Shown: positions 34,814 through 43,355, numbered from the stretch's first letter. The stretch: DNA of 64,000 nt from Litorimonas sp051251645 (GCA_051251645.1 JBPOEY010000001.1:992001-1056000); one strand, 5' to 3'. Program-made: numbers and translations. The notes: generated by a model not told the origin, from the sequence alone.

Positions 34814-35908
34814 ATGGGTCGCTGGATATTAGGCGCGATCATTCTGTTGTTCGTTGGGCTTGTTTACGGTCTCATGACCGCAGAGTCACGAATGACCGAT
34901 ATGCAAAGCAACATTAAAGCTGATCTCATAACGGCGGGCTATAGTTGGGCCGATGTCGAAATGAGCGGTAATGAGGCACGTGTGTCGGGCACAGCCCCGA
35001 GTCTTGCAGAGCAACAGAATGCAATCAAAGTCGCGTCTGAGGCTTACTGTTCGGCATGCAAAGATAAACATCGCTGGCATACGGTTGAAGACGCAACGGA
35101 TGTTATCGAAATGGCGGCACTGCCGACCCAATCACCTTATAGTTTTTCAGCCCGCAAAACCGAAAACGGCACTGTTGTTCTTAATGGGTATGTTCCATCA
35201 GAGGACATTCGTGGGACTATTCTCCGCAATGCTGTCGATATTTTTGGTAATAATAATGTGAGCGATGACAGACTGGTTCTTGCCAGCGGTGCGCCGGATG
35301 GCCGTTGGACAGAGGTCATCACGCTTTATATGCGGAAGCTCGCGAAACTCGATACAGGCCGACTGTTAGTTGAAGACTTTGAAGGGTCCCTGCAAGGCAA
35401 GTCGGCGTCTCGTGATGTGCAGCAAGAACTCTATGGTTTAATGGGAACCGCAACGCCGGCGGGGTATAATTTCGTCGGGAATGTCGCTGTGCCAGAAGTG
35501 CCCGTTCAGGTGTTTGGGCAATCTGGATCGCAGACAATCTGCCAAGGGCTTCTTGATGACCTTCGTGACGGACGAAAGATAAATTTTTCACCGAGTGAGG
35601 CCGTTATTCGGGGCGATAGAAATTTCGATTTGCTTGCTGAGTTGGCCAGTGCCGCAAATCAGTGCCCAAAATTTCGTATTGCTATTAATGGATATACATC
35701 CAGTGATGGCGAAGCAGCGATGAACCAAAAACTCTCGGAAGATCGCGCAAATGCCGTGTTGTTTTATCTAAGTGAACAAGGTGGGATTGAATTGGCCCGT
35801 CTTGCCGCGCGCGGCTTGGGGTCTGATAACCCCATTGCTAGCAATGCCACCCCTGAAGGACGGGAACAAAACCGTCGTATCGAATTCATCCTGAGCAGAG
35901 CCGAGTAG
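34814..35908 (+). CDS. BON and OmpA-domain envelope protein
   Basis: 364 residues. An N-terminal membrane anchor (RWILGAIILLFVGLVYGLM) is followed by two or more BON-like modules (about 35-200; VEMSGNEARVSGTAPSLAEQQNAIKVA and KTENGTVVLNGYVPSEDIRGTI). The C-terminal OmpA-like peptidoglycan-binding domain contains INGYTSSDGEAAMNQKLSEDRANAV and ARGLGSDNPIASNATPEGREQNRRIEF. It likely links the inner membrane to peptidoglycan. Start chosen at 34814, six bases after GGGAGA; an ATG at 34808 also lies in frame. It is followed nine bases later by the DUF2853 protein gene, so they act in one operon. Confidence 0.85.
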   Translation: MGRWILGAIILLFVGLVYGLMTAESRMTDMQSNIKADLITAGYSWADVEMSGNEARVSGTAPSLAEQQNAIKVASEAYCSACKDKHRWHTVEDATDVIEMAALPTQSPYSFSARKTENGTVVLNGYVPSEDIRGTILRNAVDIFGNNNVSDDRLVLASGAPDGRWTEVITLYMRKLAKLDTGRLLVEDFEGSLQGKSASRDVQQELYGLMGTATPAGYNFVGNVAVPEVPVQVFGQSGSQTICQGLLDDLRDGRKINFSPSEAVIRGDRNFDLLAELASAANQCPKFRIAINGYTSSDGEAAMNQKLSEDRANAVLFYLSEQGGIELARLAARGLGSDNPIASNATPEGREQNRRIEFILSRAE

Positions 35909-35916
35909 GAAGAACC

Positions 35917-36906
35917 ATGGACAATTTTTTTGGATTTTTGGGGGCTTATTACCTCATACCGTCACTGATCATTGGGATGATCGGGTTTATTCTTGGGTGG
36001 CTTTTGAAGCCCTCGACCAAGCGCGCTGGTGATCTGAGCGTCGAGGGTGAGGGCGCACTCCGCGCTGAAGCGGATAGTCTTCGTGCGCGGGTTCAGGACC
36101 TTGAAAGTCGTGTCGCTGGACGTGATTCCGAAGTGTCTGATTTGAAAACACAGCTTGCCGCTGCACCGGCGGCTTCTGTCAGCGAAGACGTGACCACTAA
36201 GACAACCGAAGCGGATGATACTTACGCATTAGAATGGCAAAACCGCTATCTTGCCGCTCGTGTGAAATATCTCGATAGCCGCCTCGCTGATGTGGGGGGG
36301 GCAGATGACTCTATACCCGTGAAAAAAGCGAAAGCGCCTGCGAAGAAAGCGCCCACTAAAAAGAGCGCCACTAAGAAGACTCCTGTAAAGTCGAATAAGG
36401 CTATCACCGCTGCCGTTGCAACTGCAGCAATCGTAAAGACTGGGGCCCCAGCTAAGAAAGCTGCGAAGAAACCCGCCGCAAAGAAAACGGCAGCGAAAAA
36501 ACCTGCTGCCGCTAAGAAGCCTGCTACGAAGACCAAAGCGGCTACGACGAAGGCCGCGCCGGCTAAAAAGAAGCCGGCAACCAAGTCAGACGCTAAGCTC
36601 GACAAATATTATGAGAACGTCAAAAAATATGATGCCCGAGCCTCTAAGACCGTCGTTGAAAACATCGTCAAATATTGCGGCGTGTCACTCCGTTCACGCG
36701 ATAGCAGCCTTGTTGCTTGTTCTGACGAGAGTGAATTGCAAACGGTTGCAAAAGGCTTTGTGACTAAGAAGCTCGGCGTTGAAGATGGTCAGATGGATTT
36801 GGTTAAATCCGTTTGTGAGCAGATGAAGGGGCAACGCATGAAATCGCGTGTGACCTTCTATTATCTCGCAGCGAAAAAAGTGAAGAAGCTGGAGATTTTC
36901 AAGTAG
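35917..36906 (+). CDS. Membrane-anchored, Lys/Ala-rich linker protein with C-terminal DUF2853 domain
   Basis: 329 residues built from four parts: a hydrophobic N-terminal helix (LIPSLIIGMIGFILGWLL, about 13-30), a coiled-coil-like region (about 45-95), a histone-H1-like KKA/KKP-rich stretch (about 130-225, e.g. KKPAAKKTAAKKPAAAKKPA), and a C-terminal block (KLDKYYENVKKYDARAS to KKLEIF) that resembles DUF2853, small conserved proteins of unknown function. The basic linker could bind DNA, LPS or peptidoglycan polyanions. Such a fusion is new to me. It lies nine bases after the OmpA/BON gene and ends at a clear terminator. Confidence 0.8.
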   Translation: MDNFFGFLGAYYLIPSLIIGMIGFILGWLLKPSTKRAGDLSVEGEGALRAEADSLRARVQDLESRVAGRDSEVSDLKTQLAAAPAASVSEDVTTKTTEADDTYALEWQNRYLAARVKYLDSRLADVGGADDSIPVKKAKAPAKKAPTKKSATKKTPVKSNKAITAAVATAAIVKTGAPAKKAAKKPAAKKTAAKKPAAAKKPATKTKAATTKAAPAKKKPATKSDAKLDKYYENVKKYDARASKTVVENIVKYCGVSLRSRDSSLVACSDESELQTVAKGFVTKKLGVEDGQMDLVKSVCEQMKGQRMKSRVTFYYLAAKKVKKLEIFK

Positions 36907-36943
36907 TCTATCCGCGTAAACCACATTCATAAGTTATATTAAA

Positions 36944-36966
36944 CTCGCCTTCTGGCGGGTTTTTTT
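36944..36966 (+). terminator. Intrinsic terminator after the DUF2853 gene
   Basis: CTCGCC (36944-36949), loop TTCT, GGCGGG (36954-36959; one T-G pair), followed by T7 (36960-36966). It ends the BON/OmpA-DUF2853 transcript 38 bases after the stop codon and separates it from the M15/holin pair. Confidence 0.92.
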
Positions 36967-37019
36967 ATGTTTGATTAAAGACTGACCCTCGGTTTGAAAG
37001 ACGATGTCATGTTGAAAGC

Positions 37020-37406
37020 ATGACAAATCTATCACAGTGGTATTGGCCTGATTTCAGTCCAGCCGAGATGTCCTGCCGACATTGTGGGCAGGGATATCAT
37101 TGGCCAGCGTTTATGGATGCGTTGCAGGTGGCCCGCGATCAAATAGGGCGACCTTTTCATATCCTTTCGGCTCACCGTTGCAGCTTACATAATGCAAGGG
37201 TTGGCGGCGCGCCTCGGTCACAACATCTACGGATCGCGGTCGATATAGCTCTTCGAGGCCATAATCCTGGGGCGCTTCACACCGCGCTTCATGACGCCGG
37301 CTTCACGGGATTTGGCTTCTACACCACCTTCATACACGCTGACATGGGCCCAACGCGGCAATGGTTCGGCACACGCAAAGCGAGGACGCAATGGCATCAG
37401 GACTAG
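37020..37406 (+). CDS. M15-type peptidase, endolysin-like (putative GTA lysis enzyme)
   Basis: 128 residues, no signal peptide. N-terminal YWPDFSPAEMSCRHCGQGY and SAHRCSLHNARVGGAPRSQH match M15 (PF08291-like) peptidases. The zinc His/Asp is in SQHLRIAVDI, where the usual His-x2-Gly-x-Ala-x-Asp spacing seems one residue short (no Gly). A third ligand His is in FIHADMG. Phage and gene transfer agent endolysins of this type cleave peptidoglycan peptides. It overlaps the holin-like gene by 16 bases. A typical phage-like lysis arrangement, with no other phage genes near. Confidence 0.75.
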   Translation: MTNLSQWYWPDFSPAEMSCRHCGQGYHWPAFMDALQVARDQIGRPFHILSAHRCSLHNARVGGAPRSQHLRIAVDIALRGHNPGALHTALHDAGFTGFGFYTTFIHADMGPTRQWFGTRKARTQWHQD

Positions 37407-37864
37407 CCGCTCTATCACTCGATGCCGCTGCAGGCGGTTTATTCGGTCTTGTTGGCACGGCTCTCGGCCGTGTCGCGGGTTTCTTCGAGCGTAAACAGGC
37501 GTTTAATCAAGAGCAGGCACGCTGGTCGCATGAGCTAAAATTGCATCAATTGACGATGCAGGCCAATGCGCAGGAGACAGAAGCTGAGCTTGCGCTTATT
37601 GCGCAGTCTGGCAGCTGGAAAGGGCTCGAGGCCTCCATTTTAGCAGATGCCGCCATCGGTGAAGCGAGTCGATGGGTGGTGAACACGCTTCGTTTGGTCC
37701 GCCCTGTTCTGACGCTTTTGCTGTGGTTGATCACAGCTTTCATCTTCGCCCAAACGGGCGATGGCAGCGTGATTGAGGCGGCTGTTTTTGCAGCGACTGC
37801 GGCGACCTTATGGTGGTTTGGGGACCGGGCGCCGAAGGTCCAGATCCGTCCGTCTATGGGGTGA
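37391..37864 (+). CDS. Holin-like membrane protein (putative GTA lysis holin)
   Basis: 157 residues from the ATG at 37391 (GAGGACGCA in front). N-terminal hydrophobic Gly/Ala stretch, a charged coiled-coil (FERKQAFNQEQARWSHELKL), then two membrane helices (LRLVRPVLTLLLWLITAFIF and VIEAAVFAATAATLWWF) ending with FGDRAPK. The architecture resembles the three-helix holins linked to gene transfer agent release (PF11351, former DUF3154), but I cannot run a profile. It overlaps the M15 gene, and its last 11 bases overlap the convergent DUF3667 gene. Confidence 0.55.
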   Translation: MASGLAALSLDAAAGGLFGLVGTALGRVAGFFERKQAFNQEQARWSHELKLHQLTMQANAQETEAELALIAQSGSWKGLEASILADAAIGEASRWVVNTLRLVRPVLTLLLWLITAFIFAQTGDGSVIEAAVFAATAATLWWFGDRAPKVQIRPSMG

Positions 37865-39197
37865 AGGGGGCGGCGCTATGGTCTGAAATGTCGATTGCAA
37901 CGGATTGTAAGGCAAAGGCTGTGATGCCAATCGCGATGAGCAAGATGGTCCACGTATAGACCCAACCAACGCCATATGCTGTTAAAAATGACTTAAACCA
38001 GCCGCGGCGGAAAGTTCTCTTCACAGACCAAGGCAGGTAGATCAGCAAAATAATCGTATACCAAACAATAAGAAATCGGATTGAGGTATATTGCGCCAAG
38101 AGAATGAAGACGAAGAGCAACAAAAATGAGAAGGAATGCACATAGGCCGCGTGGACAAGATGGTCATAGAGCATGGCCGTTTCACGTCCGCGAATAAAAA
38201 TTGCGCCCATGAACATCGCAAACGGCATCATAAAGAACATCGCCCACTTTAATTTGGTGTTCAGTTGGCGGTTGATGACGGCTGGGTTGCGAAGAATTTG
38301 TGAGTAAAGGTCTGACATGCCCTGCCCATCTAGGGTGACGACATCTCCATTTGGACCTGGGAAGGACAGACTTCGACCTGCACTATCAGGGAGTGTCTCA
38401 CCCTCGACGGGCACATTCGTATCAGGTGTATCTGGTGCCTGAGGGGCCTGATCGTTATTTTGCGTCGGTGGATTTGGTGCTGTCGCGGTTAGGGCTTCCA
38501 TTTTTGCCAAACTTTGCATCAGCCCGTCTCGTGTCGCGGTTAGGGCTGCTTTTGCAATGTCGGAATCCGCCGCCTCAATTTCTATGGTGAGGTCATCAAT
38601 AGCTTCGCGTAGTGATTCTGGTGAACGGTTTTGACCTATGTCAAGACTAAACCCGTCGCGTATCAGCGCAACCCGATCATCCGGCGGAGCTTTTAATTTT
38701 GATTCCCGGACGAAAAATAACAGGCGTTGATTATAGGTCTCGTCATCAACCTCAAAATTCAGACCTTGTTTTGATCTTGTGTCACCCGATTCAATGTCGC
38801 CGAGCGCGATAATTTGCGTGTTCGATAAGGCGATGTAACCAAACAAAAGTAGTGATGTTGCTAGGAAGAGACGGATCGGTGACGTCCACCTTTGCCGCGC
38901 CCCATCCGCATAATCGCGGGCCATTTGCCCCGGTTTAAAGATGAGGCTGAACAGGCTTGCCCAAATACGACCCTCGAAAGCCGTTAAGCTCTGGAACAGT
39001 TCAGACCCAAGCGACCAGATGGACCGTCGATAATTGTCGTTCTTATTCCCACACGCATAGCAAAAGAGGCCGGTCATGGGCTCTTCGCAGGAAAAACAGG
39101 AGAGTGATTGGTTCGCGTTAGGAACATTGTCCGCATCAAGCAGGCTGGTATCGCGCGCCGACATTTCGTTTAAAAGGCTTTGTTCTTCGCTCCCCAT
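37854..39197 (-). CDS. DUF3667 membrane protein with zinc-ribbon
   Basis: 447 residues. The N-terminal region has a zinc-ribbon pair (CFSCEEPMTGLFCYACG), a known feature of DUF3667 proteins, followed by a conserved RRSIWSLGSELFQSLTAFEG block and the first transmembrane helix. A long soluble, acidic middle region (about 160-290) with Pro/Asp/Thr linker is followed by several membrane helices at the C-terminus. Function unknown. The start at 39197 has AAGAGACCC upstream. The longer frame to 39458 lacks family support and would overlap the next gene. Confidence 0.72.
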   Translation of the reverse strand: MGSEEQSLLNEMSARDTSLLDADNVPNANQSLSCFSCEEPMTGLFCYACGNKNDNYRRSIWSLGSELFQSLTAFEGRIWASLFSLIFKPGQMARDYADGARQRWTSPIRLFLATSLLLFGYIALSNTQIIALGDIESGDTRSKQGLNFEVDDETYNQRLLFFVRESKLKAPPDDRVALIRDGFSLDIGQNRSPESLREAIDDLTIEIEAADSDIAKAALTATRDGLMQSLAKMEALTATAPNPPTQNNDQAPQAPDTPDTNVPVEGETLPDSAGRSLSFPGPNGDVVTLDGQGMSDLYSQILRNPAVINRQLNTKLKWAMFFMMPFAMFMGAIFIRGRETAMLYDHLVHAAYVHSFSFLLLFVFILLAQYTSIRFLIVWYTIILLIYLPWSVKRTFRRGWFKSFLTAYGVGWVYTWTILLIAIGITAFALQSVAIDISDHSAAPFTP

Positions 39198-39280
39198 AGG
39201 GTCTCTTATGACACAAGGATCGACTATGTGAAGCCGTGCGGTTCGGGTTGCACAGCGGATTAAGGCCGTTAAGAACGCAC

Positions 39281-40066
39281 ATGTTTGAAAATAAAACAGT
39301 CGCTGTGACAGGCGCATCAGGTGGTATCGGTCGAGCCATCGGGGAAATGTTCGCAAAGCACGGTGCCAAAGTGGCACTGTCAGACTTGTCGCCGCCAACC
39401 GAGAATGCGGATGCGATGGGCGGTAAAGCCTATGTCTGCGATGTCTCGTCTGAGCCATCCGTTTTCGCCTTCATTGATCAAGCCGAAGCTGATCTGGGAC
39501 CTATCGACATCTATATCTCTAACGCTGGCGTTGGCGATGGAAATGGACCGCATGTCGCCGGTGGGTCCAACGAGAGTTGGGAGAAGAGCTGGCAAGTCAA
39601 TGTGATGGGCAGCGTTTATGCAGCGCGTCGGTTGATGCCGGGTTGGGTCAAGCGGGGCGATGGACGCTTCGTTATCACGGCCTCTGCCGCGGGCTTGCTC
39701 AACCAAGTTGGCTCAGCCAGCTATAGCGCAACCAAACATGCGGCCGTCTCTTTCGCGGAAAGCATAGAGATCGAGCATGGTGATGACGGTGTGCATAGCC
39801 ATTGTATCTGTCCACAATATGTCCGGACGAATATGACAGCGGGCGTCGATTTTTCAGGCCAACGCGAGAAACTACTCGAACCTGAAGATGTCGCGGAAGC
39901 CCTGCGCAAAGCGATTGAGGACGATAAATTCCTCGTCCTACCGCATCCGGTCGCGGGCGAATATTACGCCTACCGCGCGGCGAACCCTGACGCTTGGCTT
40001 TCCGGTATGCGCAAGATGCTGGCGAAGCTCAAAGAAACCAAAAGCTACATATTCAAGGACAGCTAA
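39281..40066 (+). CDS. Short-chain dehydrogenase/reductase
   Basis: 261 residues of classical SDR. TGASGGIGRAIG is the nucleotide-binding motif and SYSATKHAAV gives the catalytic Tyr-xxx-Lys with Ser in VITASAAG. The first Asp after beta-2 (LSDLS) suggests NAD preference, an inference. First gene of the four-gene operon SDR-SDR-phosphotransferase-acyl-CoA dehydrogenase. Start at ATG 39281. Confidence 0.88.
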   Translation: MFENKTVAVTGASGGIGRAIGEMFAKHGAKVALSDLSPPTENADAMGGKAYVCDVSSEPSVFAFIDQAEADLGPIDIYISNAGVGDGNGPHVAGGSNESWEKSWQVNVMGSVYAARRLMPGWVKRGDGRFVITASAAGLLNQVGSASYSATKHAAVSFAESIEIEHGDDGVHSHCICPQYVRTNMTAGVDFSGQREKLLEPEDVAEALRKAIEDDKFLVLPHPVAGEYYAYRAANPDAWLSGMRKMLAKLKETKSYIFKDS

Positions 40067-40068
40067 AG

Positions 40069-40839
40069 ATGGCACGTTTTGATTTGACTGGTAAAGTTGC
40101 CCTCGTGGCCGGAGCCTCACGCGGTATTGGCGAAGCCATTGCTCACGGGTTAGCAGAGCAGGGCGCACATGTTGTCTGCACATCGCGTAAGCCTGAGGCC
40201 TGCGCTAAAGTCGCGGACGATATCAAAGCCAAAGGCGGAAGCGCGAGCTTCGCAGAGCTTCATCTCGGTGATCTTTCCCATCACGATAAAGTTTTAGCTC
40301 AGATTGAGGCTGAGCATGGTCGGCTTGATATATTGATCAATAATGGCGCGACAAACCCTCACTTCGGGCCCGCGCATAGCGCGACAGAAGAGGCCTATGA
40401 CAAGACCTTTGCTGTCAACACACGGGGCCCCTACTTCCTAACCAGCAAAGCCTATCCGCTGCTCAAACGTGACGGGGGCGGCTCTGTCGTCAATGTCGCG
40501 TCGATTGATGGCCTTCAGCCTGCGGCGAACCGCGTCATCTATGCAATGACGAAATCGGCTCTGATCTCGATGACGCAAGGCATGGCGAAAGAATATTCAG
40601 ACGATAAAAGAGGCGAGGGCGTGCGGGTTAACGCACTGCTTCCTGGACCTGTTGATACAAAGCTGGCGAGTGCGCTCAAAAATGCGCCGGGCATTGATCA
40701 ATATCTTGATATGACAATGGCCATCAAACGGTTTGCCCAACCCGAAGAAATGGTGGGCGCTGTGCTGTTTATGGTGTCGGATGAAGCCAGTTTCTACACG
40801 GGCCAATGCACCGTCGTTGATGGCGGGGCGACCCTTTAA
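40069..40839 (+). CDS. Short-chain dehydrogenase/reductase
   Basis: 256 residues. VALVAGASRGIGEAIAHG is the nucleotide loop, NNGATNPHFGP the NNAG region, and VNVASIDGLQPAANRVIYAMTK the Ser-Tyr-Lys catalytic set; C-terminal GQCTVVDGGATL is the usual SDR end. Two bases after the first SDR. The start is set at 40069; the longer upstream frame overlaps the first SDR in another frame. Likely 3-hydroxyacyl-type or ketoreductase activity on a CoA-bound intermediate, inferred from context. Confidence 0.88.
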   Translation: MARFDLTGKVALVAGASRGIGEAIAHGLAEQGAHVVCTSRKPEACAKVADDIKAKGGSASFAELHLGDLSHHDKVLAQIEAEHGRLDILINNGATNPHFGPAHSATEEAYDKTFAVNTRGPYFLTSKAYPLLKRDGGGSVVNVASIDGLQPAANRVIYAMTKSALISMTQGMAKEYSDDKRGEGVRVNALLPGPVDTKLASALKNAPGIDQYLDMTMAIKRFAQPEEMVGAVLFMVSDEASFYTGQCTVVDGGATL

Positions 40840-40840
40840 G

Positions 40841-41923
40841 ATGGCGGGTGCTAAGATGGTTGGTGAAAACGCTACGATTGAAGTCCGCAAAGGCGAAGGT
40901 CTTGATGTCGATGCGGTTGATGCGGCGTTAAAGGCCAGTGTCGAAGGCCTGTCTGGGACACCCAAAGTGACGCAATATCCGTCGGGCAATTCGAACCTGA
41001 CCTATGCCATCGACTATCCGGAGCGCCGCATGGTGCTGCGTCGTCCGCCCTTTGGTCCGCTGCCGAAGGCAGGGCATAATATGTTCCGGGAATACCGGAT
41101 CATGCGCGACCTTAAGCCTGCGTTCGACCAGGTCCCAAATACGGTCTTCTACACGGATGATGAGAGCATTATCGGCAAAGAATTCTATGTCATGGACAGG
41201 GTCGATGGCCCGCTGATCCACAAGACCATTCCGCCGGAATGGAATTGGTCCGAAGACGACACGGCGATGCTCGGCGAGAACTTTATCGACGCGCTCGCGA
41301 AGCTACACACACTGGATTATAAATCACTCGGGCTTGAGGATTTCGGCAAGCCGGATGGCTACGTCAAACGACAGATTGGTGGCTGGAACCGGCGTTGGAA
41401 CAAGGCTTGGACGGACGGTATTACGCGGTTTGAAGATGTCCAAAAATGGCTCGAGGACGAGATGCCGGCGGAGTCAGGCAATGTCGGTGTGTTGCACGGC
41501 GATTACCGCGTTGATAACGCCATACTCGACGCGAATGATCCGCGTAAGATTGCGGCGCTACTCGATTGGGAAATCTGTGCGATTGGTGATCCGCTGATGG
41601 ATCTGGGCAATACGCTGTCCTACTGGATTGAATCCTCAGACCCTGCCCCCATGCACATGATGATCCGTCAGCCCTCGGCCGCAGCAGGCATGCCAAGCCG
41701 ACGCGAATTTGCTGACCGTTATGGTGAAAAGACGGGCTATGATGTGTCCGATATTCACTATCATTTTGTCTACGGTATCTGGCGTTTGGCTGTGATTATC
41801 CAACAAATCCACGCAAGATATGTCCGCGGTCAAACACAAGACGAGCGCTTTGCTGTCATGGATAAATCCGTTGAAGCGCTCGGCGCGCTGGCCCGCCACA
41901 AAATTGAGACTGGAAGCCTTTAG
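40841..41923 (+). CDS. Aminoglycoside-phosphotransferase-fold kinase (LvaA/ACAD10-11 type)
   Basis: 360 residues. The phosphate-transfer loop LHGDYRVDNAIL and the metal block LLDWEICAIGDPLMDLG are intact kinase motifs. The same protein type forms the N-terminal half of ACAD10/11 and the LvaA kinase of levulinate catabolism, which phosphorylate the 4-hydroxyl of an acyl-CoA. The neighbour acyl-CoA dehydrogenase fits that route. No antibiotic resistance role is implied. Start at 40841 (MAGAKMV) is one base after the SDR stop; MVGENA at 40856 is an alternative. Confidence 0.82.
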   Translation: MAGAKMVGENATIEVRKGEGLDVDAVDAALKASVEGLSGTPKVTQYPSGNSNLTYAIDYPERRMVLRRPPFGPLPKAGHNMFREYRIMRDLKPAFDQVPNTVFYTDDESIIGKEFYVMDRVDGPLIHKTIPPEWNWSEDDTAMLGENFIDALAKLHTLDYKSLGLEDFGKPDGYVKRQIGGWNRRWNKAWTDGITRFEDVQKWLEDEMPAESGNVGVLHGDYRVDNAILDANDPRKIAALLDWEICAIGDPLMDLGNTLSYWIESSDPAPMHMMIRQPSAAAGMPSRREFADRYGEKTGYDVSDIHYHFVYGIWRLAVIIQQIHARYVRGQTQDERFAVMDKSVEALGALARHKIETGSL

Positions 41924-41960
41924 TTGTTTTTTTGAAGGCCTGATTTTTAAGGAGAGTATT

Positions 41961-43229
41961 ATGAGTGATAATATGTGCCTCGGAGTAACCGAGCGCTTGA
42001 AGCCAATCCTCGAAGACGTGCGAGAGATCGTTCAAAATGACGTCTTGCCGATCGAAGGGAAGTGGCATCAAGAGACAGAAAATGCAGCTGACCGTTGGGC
42101 GCATACGCCGTGGCAGTTGGAAACACTCGAAGCGTTAAAAGCCAAAGCGCGAAAAAAGAACTTGTGGAATTTCTGGCTGACGAAGACGGGCCTGACAGCC
42201 TCTGACAAAGGCTTCGGCCTCACGACTGTCGAATATGCTCACCTTGCCGAGCAAATGGGTTGGTGTCATCTGGCTCCGGAAGTGTTTAACTGCTCCGCGC
42301 CGGACACAGGCAACATGGAAGTGTTCGAAAAATACGGTACGGAAGAGCATAAGGAAAAGTGGCTGAAGCCAATGCTCGAAGGAAAACTTCGCTCGGCTTA
42401 CCTGATGACAGAACCTGACGTGGCCTCATCCGATGCAACGAACCTAGAGTTCAGTGCGGTCAAAGACGGCGATGAGTGGGTTCTGAATGGTGAGAAATAC
42501 TGGTCCTCCGGGGCCGGTGATCCGCGCTGCGAAGTTTATATCTTGATGGCCCGCACGGAGCCCAAGGGCGACGACATGTCCCGCCGTCATAAACAGCATT
42601 CCATGTTTGTCGTTCCTGCAGGTCTTCCCGGGATTTCCAAACTTCGTGCCATGACGATTTTTGGCGTTGATGATGCACCGCATGGTCACTTACACATGAA
42701 ATTTGAGAATGTTCGTATTCCGGCTGACGCCTTATTGATTGGTGAAGGTCGTGGTTTTGAAGTGAGTCAAGGTCGCCTCGGCCCTGGCCGTATTCACCAC
42801 TGTATGCGTGCGATCGGGCAGGCAGAACGCGCGCTGGAATTGCTGTGTAAACGTGCGACGTCTCGTGAAGCTTTTGGTCGTCCTCTCGCTAAGTTGGGTG
42901 GGAACTACGATATCATTGCGGATTGTCGGATCGGGATCGAGCAGGCGCGTCTGCTTTGCCTGAAGGCAGCCTCCTTGATGGATACAGGTGACCACCGTGC
43001 GGCGGCCCCGTATATTTCTATGATCAAAGTGGCTGCACCGCAAGTCGCGTTGAAAGTGATTGATGAAGCCATGCAAATGCACGGCGGTGTTGGCATCAGC
43101 CAAGATACGCCACTGGCGAGCATGTTCATCCAAATGCGCACGCTACGTTTTGCCGATGGCCCAGATGCCGTCCACCGCATGCAAGTCGCGCGTAAGGAGC
43201 TGCGTGCTTACACGAACCAAAAGGTTTAG
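41961..43229 (+). CDS. Acyl-CoA dehydrogenase family protein, ACAD10/11-type
   Basis: 422 residues with the three acyl-CoA dehydrogenase domains. YLMTEPDVASSDATN and NGEKYWSSGAGDP are FAD/substrate contacts; RIHHCMRAIGQAERALELLC and AMQMHGGVGISQDTPLA belong to the C-domain. At the usual catalytic Glu position the sequence is LRFADGPDAVHRMQ, with Asp, a signature I associate with ACAD10/11. In the Lva pathway this branch eliminates phosphate from a 4-phosphoacyl-CoA and rehydrates it to 3-hydroxyacyl-CoA. AAGGAGAG precedes the ATG at 41961. Last gene of the operon, followed by an intrinsic terminator. Confidence 0.88.
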   Translation: MSDNMCLGVTERLKPILEDVREIVQNDVLPIEGKWHQETENAADRWAHTPWQLETLEALKAKARKKNLWNFWLTKTGLTASDKGFGLTTVEYAHLAEQMGWCHLAPEVFNCSAPDTGNMEVFEKYGTEEHKEKWLKPMLEGKLRSAYLMTEPDVASSDATNLEFSAVKDGDEWVLNGEKYWSSGAGDPRCEVYILMARTEPKGDDMSRRHKQHSMFVVPAGLPGISKLRAMTIFGVDDAPHGHLHMKFENVRIPADALLIGEGRGFEVSQGRLGPGRIHHCMRAIGQAERALELLCKRATSREAFGRPLAKLGGNYDIIADCRIGIEQARLLCLKAASLMDTGDHRAAAPYISMIKVAAPQVALKVIDEAMQMHGGVGISQDTPLASMFIQMRTLRFADGPDAVHRMQVARKELRAYTNQKV

Positions 43230-43252
43230 CGGCTTTTTCCATAACTGATTAT

Positions 43253-43277
43253 ACGCCGCCCCTTGGGCGGCGTTTTT
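43253..43277 (+). terminator. Intrinsic terminator after the acyl-CoA dehydrogenase gene
   Basis: ACGCCGCC (43253-43260) pairs with GGCGGCGT (43266-43273), loop CCTTG, then a T run (43273-43277). It separates the operon from yajQ. Confidence 0.92.
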
Positions 43278-43355
43278 CGTTGAGAGTCTGATATTGCAGG
43301 ACGCTCAGATGATCCCTATTTTAGAGTCTCATTGAGACCGTCTTTGGAGCTTCCT

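Noticed and set aside
36310..36590. Direct repeats of AAGAAA-type units as a CRISPR-like or satellite array
   Set aside because: They are in-frame, irregular codons of a Lys/Ala-rich linker with no spacer structure.
37020..37864. Remnant prophage
   Set aside because: No integrase, capsid, terminase or att repeats are visible nearby; only the lysis-type pair exists.
37854..39458. 534-residue version of the DUF3667 protein
   Set aside because: The first 87 residues are Arg-rich without family support, cross the divergent promoter region and have a good ribosome binding site only at 39197.
40841..41923. Aminoglycoside resistance by the phosphotransferase-fold protein
   Set aside because: Operon context and ACAD10/11-like arrangement point to acyl-CoA metabolism, not antibiotics.
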